Below the pieces are notes generated by a model that ran no database searches, was not told the origin of the DNA, and worked only from the letters and a program-made list of their open reading frames with translations. Made by a program: the position numbers and the translations under genes. From contig CALCHR010000120.1 in the NCBI GenBank assembly GCA_937901185.1, positions 1 through 40,221 on the forward strand: a stretch of DNA of 40,221 nucleotides. The letters run 5' to 3'. How positions within the stretch are numbered: the first letter of the stretch is position 1; each line of letters starts with the position of its first letter. Positions 35,510 to 40,221 of the stretch are shown one piece after another. The DNA comes from an uncultured Bacteroidales bacterium. GTDB taxonomy: Bacteria > Bacteroidota > Bacteroidia > Bacteroidales > Bacteroidaceae.

Positions 35510-37666
35510 TTATTGTTCGGCTTGTTCCTTTTCAAAAGTCTCTATGAGCTTGTTCTGCAAATCGCCGGGAACAAGTTCGTAGCTGGCAAACTTCATGATG
35601 AACGAAGCTCTACCACCGGTTAGCGAACTGAGGCTGGTGGAGTAGGAGCCCATTTCTTTGAGAGGCACTTTGGCTTGCAGTTTTTCGTAGCCGTTCTCGC
35701 TGCTCATTCCTACAATCATACCGCGGCGTCCTTGCAAGTCGCTCATCACGTCGCCCATCTTGTCGGCCGGAACAAACACTTCTACGTCGTAGATAGGTTC
35801 AAGAATCTTCGGACCGGCTTCCTTAAATGCTTGGCTGAAGGCATTGCGTCCTGCCAGCATGAAAGAGAGTTCGTTAGAGTCTACCGGGTGCATTTTTCCG
35901 TCGTAAACAATGACGCGCACGTCGCGAGCGTAGCTGCCGGTCAACGGGCCTTGTTCCATTCGGCTCATTACACCCTTGAGAATCGCCGGCATAAAGCGAG
36001 CATCGATAGCACCGCCCACTACAGAGTTGATAAATACGAGTTTGCCGCCCCATTCCAAAGGAATTTCCTCCTTGCCTTTGACGTTGATGCGAATTTCTTG
36101 TCCACCGAATTTATATACAGTAGGATCGGGCATATCTTCGTAGTAAGGTTCTACGATGAGGTGTACTTCTCCAAATTGACCTGCACCACCGCTCTGCTTC
36201 TTGTGGCGATAGTCGGCACGAGCTGCCTTGGTCAATGTCTCGCGATAGGGGATGCGCTGTTCGTAGAATTCTACGGCAATCTTATCCAGGTTTTCCAAGC
36301 GCCATTTCAGTGTGCGCAAGTGGAACTCTCCTTGTCCGTGAACGAGAATTTGTCTCAGTTCCTTGCTCTGTTCCACTTCCCAAGTGGGGTCTTCCTGGCG
36401 CATACGGTTCAAGGCTGCCATCATCTTTTCAGTGTCGGCCTCGTTCACAGCACGTATGGCGCGGGTAAACTTAGGATTGGGGTATTTGATAAAGTTGAAA
36501 CGGTGCTCGCAGTCCTTGCTGTTGAGCGTGTTGCCCGTCTTCACATCTTTCAGTTTCACGGTACAGCCAATGTCGCCGGCCACCAGTTTTTCTACCTTCT
36601 CGCGGTTGGCTCCGGCGCAAACAAAGAGTTGAGCCATGCGTTCTTTTGAGCCGCGGTCGGCGTTGGTTAAGTCGTCACCCTCGTTGAGTGTTCCGCTCAT
36701 CACCTTGAAGTATTGCACTTCGCCGATGTGTGGTTCCACACCTGTCTTGAAGAAATAAATGCTGGTTTCTGCTTCGGGATTGGGCAGCACTTCTACGCCG
36801 CGTGTGTTGTGAACGGCTGGCATTTCGTCTACGAAGGGAACCACGTTGCCTAAGAATTCCATCAAACGGCCCACACCCATGTTCTTCGTAGCGCATACGC
36901 AGAACACCGGGAAGATGCTGCGTGTCACCATACCCTTACGGATACCTTCACGCATTTCGTCTTCGGTCAGTTGCTCGGTCTCAAAGAATTTCTCCATCAG
37001 TGTCTCGTCGTTTTCGGCTGCAGCCTCCACGAGCGCTTTGTGCATCTCTTGAGCCTTCTCCATTTCCTCGGCGGGGATGTCTTCTACGGTGGGTTGTCCG
37101 CCGTCGGGGCCCCATGTGAGTTTCTTCATCAGGATGACATCGATGAGGGAGTTGAAGTCGGGACCGGTCTTTACGGGATACTGCACAGGCACCACTTTCG
37201 GGCCATAAATGCTCTGTAGCTCTTCCAATATCTTATCGTAGTCACAATTCTCGCTATCAAGTTGGTTTACAAGGAAGATGACAGGTTTGCCCAGTTTTTC
37301 AGTGTAGCGGAAATGGTTCTGTGTACCCACTTCAGGTCCGAACTGTCCGTTCAGCAACAACACAGCCGTGTCTGTCACACCGAGAGCGGTCATGGCAGCG
37401 CCCACAAAGTCGTCAGAGCCCGGGCAGTCAATGATGTTGAGCTTCTTGCCCATCCATTCTACGTGGAACACGGTGGAGAACACCGAGTAGCCATAATCCT
37501 GCTCTACGGGGAAATAGTCGGATACGGTATTTTTAGCGGTGATGCGTCCGCGTCTTTTAATCAGACCACTCTCAAAAAGCAAAGCTTCGGTGAGGGTGGT
37601 CTTACCTGAGCCGTCGTTACCAAGGAGGGCGATGTTTTTGATAGCATGAGAATCGTAAACTTTCAT
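35510..37666 (-). CDS. fusA2: Elongation factor G paralogue, EF-G2-like, GTPase motif altered
   Basis: A 718-residue protein with the whole EF-G domain order: G domain, domain II, III, IV (SGGAGQFGEVHLIVEP) and V. The P-loop is GNDGSGKTT (16-24). The switch II motif, normally DTPGH, reads D80-C-P-G-S84, so the catalytic His is Ser. Switch I EQERGIT is EQDYGYS, and NKxD is NQLD. This matches the EF-G2 type described in Bacteroides thetaiotaomicron, an EF-G paralogue that supports translation without GTP hydrolysis under carbon limitation and in the gut. Assignment to that type is by sequence features I can see plus recall of the family; function here is inferred. It follows a 62-residue protein gene on the same strand, 181 bp away. 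Confidence 0.88.
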   Translation of the reverse strand: MKVYDSHAIKNIALLGNDGSGKTTLTEALLFESGLIKRRGRITAKNTVSDYFPVEQDYGYSVFSTVFHVEWMGKKLNIIDCPGSDDFVGAAMTALGVTDTAVLLLNGQFGPEVGTQNHFRYTEKLGKPVIFLVNQLDSENCDYDKILEELQSIYGPKVVPVQYPVKTGPDFNSLIDVILMKKLTWGPDGGQPTVEDIPAEEMEKAQEMHKALVEAAAENDETLMEKFFETEQLTEDEMREGIRKGMVTRSIFPVFCVCATKNMGVGRLMEFLGNVVPFVDEMPAVHNTRGVEVLPNPEAETSIYFFKTGVEPHIGEVQYFKVMSGTLNEGDDLTNADRGSKERMAQLFVCAGANREKVEKLVAGDIGCTVKLKDVKTGNTLNSKDCEHRFNFIKYPNPKFTRAIRAVNEADTEKMMAALNRMRQEDPTWEVEQSKELRQILVHGQGEFHLRTLKWRLENLDKIAVEFYEQRIPYRETLTKAARADYRHKKQSGGAGQFGEVHLIVEPYYEDMPDPTVYKFGGQEIRINVKGKEEIPLEWGGKLVFINSVVGGAIDARFMPAILKGVMSRMEQGPLTGSYARDVRVIVYDGKMHPVDSNELSFMLAGRNAFSQAFKEAGPKILEPIYDVEVFVPADKMGDVMSDLQGRRGMIVGMSSENGYEKLQAKVPLKEMGSYSTSLSSLTGGRASFIMKFASYELVPGDLQNKLIETFEKEQAEQ

Positions 37667-37726
37667 GGTTCTATGTTTTTAGGTTATTGTAAATAGATAG
37701 ATGTTACATTTTGGCTTTAAGAAAAA

Positions 37727-37755
37727 CCGAGCGCAAATTAGCGAGAAAAACTCGG
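37727..37755 (-). terminator. Possible terminator or attenuator upstream of the EF-G2-like gene
   Basis: CCGAG (37727-37731) and CTCGG (37751-37755) form a short outer stem; on the minus strand it is followed by TTTTTCTT. It could end the 62-residue gene's transcript or regulate read-through into the EF-G2-like gene. TAATTTGC inside it is a near-match to a -7 box. Confidence 0.4.
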
Positions 37756-37847
37756 GCTGCCAAATCCCTGCGATATGTTATTCAGCATTTTTTAGGATGC
37801 TTTGCCTAAAAACTTCTTATTGTGAGCACGTAGCATTCGCCATTTGT

Positions 37848-38036
37848 TTATAGCCCTTGCCTAAATTCGTTTACTAATTCAGTTCTTTCAGCCTCGGAAA
37901 GGGCTGTGGCTTTTTCTGAGAGGAGTTTCTCAAGTAGTTCTATTGCTTTGCGTTTGGTCGTAGCCCTTCCGGCACGCACGCCGCTTTGATAGTCGTGGTA
38001 GGGCAGAAGGTTGCGGTTAAAGTTTCCGTCACTCAT
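37848..38036 (-). CDS. Small conserved-looking protein of unknown function (62 aa)
   Basis: Begins MSDGNFNRNLLPYHDYQSGV, then a basic stretch (RAGRATTKRKA) and an acidic-basic amphipathic helix to the end. No membrane segment or signal is present, so it should be cytoplasmic. Similar short proteins with the NRNLLPY...YQSGVRAGRA start are familiar to me from Bacteroides genomes, but I know no function. A strong -7 box lies 25 bp before its ATG, which supports it being a real gene. It precedes the EF-G2-like gene on the same strand, with a possible terminator between them. Confidence 0.75.
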   Translation of the reverse strand: MSDGNFNRNLLPYHDYQSGVRAGRATTKRKAIELLEKLLSEKATALSEAERTELVNEFRQGL

Positions 38037-38060
38037 GATTGTAAAATATATGGTTTATGG

Positions 38061-38068
38061 CAAAGATA
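38061..38068 (-). promoter_or_regulatory. Putative -7 box for the 62-aa protein gene
   Basis: On the minus strand this reads TATCTTTG, a full match to TAnnTTTG, 25 bp before the start codon. Confidence 0.6.
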
Positions 38069-38218
38069 CGCTTTTTATCTTACAAAGAGGGCTTGCCCTT
38101 TATAATATAATATAGGTGTGGGGGTGTGTAGAAGGTACTGATATGGACTAATGGGCTGTTGTGGTGAAGGTGATAGTAATGAGGCATTAGTAAGTGGTTG
38201 TTCCCGTAAGTCTCTAAA

Positions 38219-38330
38219 AGCTTGAAAATCAATAGCTATTTTGGGGCGTTTCTTAGGTAAAAGCTAGGTGAATTTCGGTAACTACTAGGAAAAATTCGGT
38301 AACTACTAAGAACGCGAAAGTAACTACTAA
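38219..38330 (-). repeat. Dispersed GTTACC repeat, copy 3 (inverted)
   Basis: On the plus strand, GTAAM motifs start at 38257, 38278, 38299 and 38320, each exactly 21 bp apart. The tail with GAAAATCAATAG and GGGGCGTTTCTT precedes them. 38256-38307 matches copy 2 at 51 of 52 bases, reverse complemented. Confidence 0.85.
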
Positions 38331-38424
38331 GAAAAAGGGGATGATGTATGGGAAAAATTAGGAGATTTATGGTTTGGAGTTCGTGAATAGAAAATGGCCT
38401 TTGTAACCATTTGATTTTCAATAG
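38327..38424 (+). repeat. 98-bp direct repeat, copy A
   Basis: Matches 39049-39146 at 95 of 98 bases, same orientation, 722 bp apart. It starts CTAAG, contains GGGGATGATGTATGGG, and ends in GATTTTCAATAG, overlapping the tail of the dispersed repeat family. Confidence 0.9.
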
Positions 38425-38460
38425 CCTATTTTCTGGCGTTTCTTAGTAGGTGCCGAAGAA
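38399..38460 (-). repeat. Dispersed GTTACC repeat, copy 4 (short, inverted)
   Basis: The conserved tail TTGTAACCATTTGATTTTC is followed by GGCGTTTCTTAG and one degenerate unit (TAGGTGCCGAAG). It has no phased array. Confidence 0.65.
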
Positions 38461-38508
38461 AAGGGAGGTAAATAGAGGGTGGAAAGTATGCACAATGATA
38501 GAATAATC

Positions 38509-38894
38509 TTAGTCCAATAAACTCAGATCTATATCAGGAACAATAACCTCTGAAAGTTTATCCTTAACAAGGAATCCCATATAAAGAGGTATTGTAAGAA
38601 TCTGCTCTTCGCGGCCTACATTATATTTTCCAAGTTTAATAGCATGATTAACATGATAAACGCTTTTGTTTTTCAAGACAGTTTTTAAGCTTTTTGTTTT
38701 GCCGGATTTTGCCTTGACTTCAAGCACAACACACTCGCCCTTGTAGCGTACAAGGAAGTCTAATTCAAGGCCACTATCTTTCTGAAAATAATATAACTTT
38801 TGTCCGGATTTATAAAGAAAATCTGCCATGAGATTTTCAAATATAGCGCCATACACTTTTTCAAGCGAACGGACAAGTGTTTTTACATTTTTTC
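38509..38894 (-). pseudogene. Remnant of a DUF4143-type AAA ATPase
   Basis: Only the C-terminal part of a COG1373-type ATP-binding protein survives. The readable frame holds VYGAIFENLMADFLYKSG, then LELDFLVRYKGECVVLEVKAKSG, the nuclease-like DUF4143 core with ExDF and ExK, and ends SLLD at 38509. The AAA domain (about 200-250 residues with Walker motifs) is absent; an in-frame TGA inside the neighbouring tandem repeat closes the frame near 38895. The best apparent start is a GTG at 38856, which would give 115 residues. It lies between two 98-bp direct repeats. A translated 115-residue fragment is possible but a decayed gene is more likely. Confidence 0.75.
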
Positions 38895-38968
38895 AAGCGA
38901 ATAATTCAGTTTGCTTACACTTTTTCGGGCGAATAAACAATATACTCTTACACTTTTTCAAGCGAATG
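38852..38968 (-). repeat. 32-33 bp tandem repeat, four units
   Basis: On the plus strand four copies of the core TACACTTTTTCAAGCGAA start at 38852, 38884, 38916 and 38949, so the periods are 32, 32 and 33 bp. Spacers differ. The first copy lies within the open frame of the ATPase remnant, encoding SLEKVY on the minus strand, so the repeat and the gene fragment join there. Confidence 0.8.
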
Positions 38969-39048
38969 AATAAAAGGGTGGAATTGTTGTCGATTTTTCT
39001 GACCTTGATAGAACTGCATTTATGATTTTGTATGCCGAACTCACATTC

Positions 39049-39146
39049 CTAAGAGAAAGGGGATGATGTATGGGAAAAATTAGGAGATTTATGGTTAGGA
39101 GTTCGTGAATAGAAAATGACCTTTGTAACCATTTGATTTTCAATAG
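39049..39146 (+). repeat. 98-bp direct repeat, copy B
   Basis: Second copy of the repeat at 38327-38424, with 3 differences in 98 bases. Together they bracket the ATPase remnant and the 32-bp tandem repeat. Confidence 0.9.
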
Positions 39147-39238
39147 TCATTTTGGGGCGTTTCTTAGTAAACTTCTAGTTTTTCCTAGAAGTTTACTAGG
39201 GAAAACTCGGAGTTTACTAAGTTTTCCTAGAAAGCTAC
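39120..39238 (-). repeat. Dispersed GTTACC repeat, copy 5 (diverged), with palindrome
   Basis: The conserved tail is followed by TTTAC or CTAC motifs in 21-bp phase (39192, 39213, 39234). It begins with a perfect 13-bp inverted repeat, AGTAAACTTCTAG (39166-39178) against 39185-39197, around a 6-nt T-rich loop. Between 39239 and 39301 I see nothing further. Confidence 0.7.
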
Positions 39239-39301
39239 AAAGAAAATGGGGGAGATGCTCGCATTTTCTTTTCGCTATATTCTGCCTAACATATACAAAA
39301 A

Positions 39302-39321
39302 ATCCCCGCCGCTGCGGGGAT
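39302..39321 (-). terminator. Terminator of the LRR/small-peptide unit
   Basis: ATCCCCGC (39302-39309) and GCGGGGAT (39314-39321) form an 8-bp GC-rich stem with a 4-nt loop, followed on the minus strand by TTTTTTG. It is 57 bp past the small peptide's stop. Confidence 0.85.
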
Positions 39322-39377
39322 ACCATTCTCTGAGAAAAATATTGGAAAACTGTCTTACTTGACAGCATCGGAATGGA

Positions 39378-39566
39378 TTATTGCCAAGTGTTTTTCTCCT
39401 CAGCCTCGGTTTTCTTCAACCAGCCCGGGGCGTGGAAGCCCTCTTTCTTGGGCGCATCGAGTTCACCTTCGCCGCCGCCGGGGAGTTCAGAGGCATTCAG
39501 AATATACCCTTCGCTGTAGAGTTGCAAAGAGCGAACGCCGGGAGACATATAGATTTTCTTCTTCAT
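39378..39566 (-). CDS. Small PGGGEGE peptide downstream of the LRR gene
   Basis: A 62-residue protein starting MKKKIYMSPGVRSLQLYSEG, then ILNASELPGGGEGELDAPKK and a hydrophilic tail. Short Bacteroidales proteins with this layout (basic start, Y-x-P, a valine/leucine strand, then an Ala/Ser plus Gly-rich segment) are often found next to secreted or leucine-rich-repeat proteins, from my recall, and have no known function. I chose ATG 39566; a further upstream start at 39626 would run back into the hairpin and almost to the LRR stop. It begins 65 bp after the LRR gene and is probably co-transcribed with it. A peptide precursor is one speculative reading. Confidence 0.65.
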   Translation of the reverse strand: MKKKIYMSPGVRSLQLYSEGYILNASELPGGGEGELDAPKKEGFHAPGWLKKTEAEEKNTWQ

Positions 39567-39585
39567 AAGTCTATTTCTTTTTAGT

Positions 39586-39615
39586 GGCACAGACAAGGAA
39601 TTCCCCGCCTGTGCC
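39586..39615 (-). other. Inverted repeat between LRR and small-peptide genes
   Basis: GGCACAG (39586-39592) and CTGTGCC (39609-39615) pair, with a nested GGAATTCC. There is no T-run on the minus strand, so it may protect or partly attenuate the transcript before the small-peptide gene. Confidence 0.35.
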
Positions 39616-39631
39616 ATTGTGTTCAAAGTCT

Positions 39632-40221
39632 TTATTTCACAAACTTCTTTCCGTTCACGATGTAAACGCCCTTGGGCAGTTCGTCAAGGTTCTCGGCTTG
39701 GGCCTTCACCATGCGGCCGTTCAGGTCGTACACGTCGGCCGGCCATTCTTCCAGTGTCACTTCTTCTATGCCTGTCACTTCTCCTTCTACAATGTTATAC
39801 CAATTCCAAGGCCATACATTATAGGCCTCGGATGCGCCGACAGGTACATAGATTGTCTCAAGGTTTCTGGATTCGGCGAATAAAGCGTCCCCAACAGCAG
39901 GGGGTGTAGCCCTTTGCATAGTAATGCTCGTTAGGCCGGAGCAACTAGAGAACGCATAATCTACTATATAGGTCACGGAGTTGGGAATCTCTATGCTCGT
40001 TAGGCCGGAGCAATATGCGAACGCTCCACCTCCTATCGAGGTCACGGAGTTGGGAATCTCTATGCTTGTTAGGCCGGAGCAACCAGAGAACGGACTTTTT
40101 CCTATCGAGGTCACGGAGTTGGGAATCTCGATGCTCGTTAGGCTGGAGCAATTATAGAACGCTTCATTTCCTATCGAGGTCACGGAGTTGGGAATCTCGA
40201 TGCTCGTTAGGCCGGAGCAAT
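39632..40221 (-). CDS. BspA-like leucine-rich-repeat surface protein, C-terminal part
   Basis: The frame stays open to the window edge, so the N-terminus is missing. At least three and a half LRR_5 (BspA/TpLRR) repeats of 23 residues are visible, with the pattern LTSIEIPNSVTSIGxxAF and CSG. They are followed by a variant repeat (LTSITMQRATPPAVGDALF), a linker with YVPVGASEAYNVWPW, and a C-terminal module VYDLNGRMV ... LPKGVYIVNGKKFVK. That last module is a common end of Bacteroidales BspA-like and T9SS-type surface proteins. The family is exposed on the cell surface and has been linked to binding host proteins in oral species. The repeats are nearly identical in DNA as well. Confidence 0.88.
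   Translation of the reverse strand, partial: CSGLTSIEIPNSVTSIGNEAFYNCSSLTSIEIPNSVTSIGKSPFSGCSGLTSIEIPNSVTSIGGGAFAYCSGLTSIEIPNSVTYIVDYAFSSCSGLTSITMQRATPPAVGDALFAESRNLETIYVPVGASEAYNVWPWNWYNIVEGEVTGIEEVTLEEWPADVYDLNGRMVKAQAENLDELPKGVYIVNGKKFVK
39971..40221 (-). repeat. 69-bp tandem repeat inside the LRR gene
   Basis: GGTCACGGAGTTGGGAATCT recurs at 39971, 40040, 40109 and 40178, exactly 69 bp apart, and the array continues off the window. Each unit encodes one 23-residue LRR. Confidence 0.9.

Noticed and set aside
35675..36649. 324-residue open frame on the plus strand
   Set aside because: It is antisense to the well-supported EF-G2-like gene, has no promoter and no recognisable family, and is explained by codon bias of the true gene.
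38236..38421. 61-residue open frames made of the repeat (also 38958-39143, 39133-39333, 39147-39368)
   Set aside because: They are translations of the dispersed and direct repeats; no promoter or conserved protein is evident.
38219..39238. CRISPR array
   Set aside because: Units are 21 or 32 bp with no constant repeat plus unique spacer pattern of CRISPR size, and no cas genes are near.
1..40221. tRNA, rRNA or riboswitch
   Set aside because: I looked in all gaps over 150 bp and saw no cloverleaf, rRNA core or recognised aptamer; a covariance-model scan would be decisive.

Overview
This window comes from a Bacteroidales chromosome, most likely a gut or oral Bacteroidaceae-type organism. The reasons are Bacteroidetes-style promoters (TAnnTTTG -7 boxes, no obvious Shine-Dalgarno), secreted GH84 and GH20 hexosaminidases, a GTPase-motif-deficient second EF-G, a BspA-type leucine-rich-repeat protein, and the guaB / two PpiC-type isomerases / OstA-like / mutL gene string. 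I saw no rRNA, tRNA, phage, insertion sequence with an intact transposase, or CRISPR array.

Layout. 1-320: one copy of a dispersed GTTACC repeat, then the valS promoter. 321-6397: valS with a secreted GH84 enzyme 11 bp behind it. 6398-8334: terminator, a precisely phased GTWAC array, and a lipoprotein 5'-nucleotidase. 8496-11839: a small YbaN-like membrane protein, an ABC-F ATPase and metA. 12152-17289: a 1284-residue fusion (degenerate GT-A, GT2, GalT/HIT-like, SpoIID) followed by an AmpG-like permease. 17808-20142: a glycine-zipper OmpA lipoprotein divergent from proS. 20216-33103, all on the minus strand: an AT-rich secreted orphan, a major OmpA-family porin, mutL, an OstA/LptA-like protein, two SurA/PpiC chaperones, guaB, an MlaF/MlaE-type ABC pair and a membrane-anchored unknown. 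33252-38036, minus: GH20, an EF-G paralogue and a 62-residue protein. 38200-40221: a repeat-dense, decayed stretch with a DUF4143 ATPase remnant, a small PGGGEGE peptide and the C-terminal end of a BspA-like protein that runs off the window.

How the genes fit together. Three themes dominate: envelope building (SurA-like chaperones, OstA-like protein, MlaEF, OmpA proteins), glycan and cell-wall turnover (GH84, GH20, SpoIID-containing fusion with AmpG-like permease), and translation (ValRS, ProRS, ABC-F, EF-G2-like). The most unusual items are the cytoplasmic-looking sugar-nucleotide/SpoIID fusion, the EF-G with Ser in place of the catalytic His, the exact 22-bp GTWAC array, and a 21-bp-phased dispersed repeat family found at both ends and in the middle of the window.
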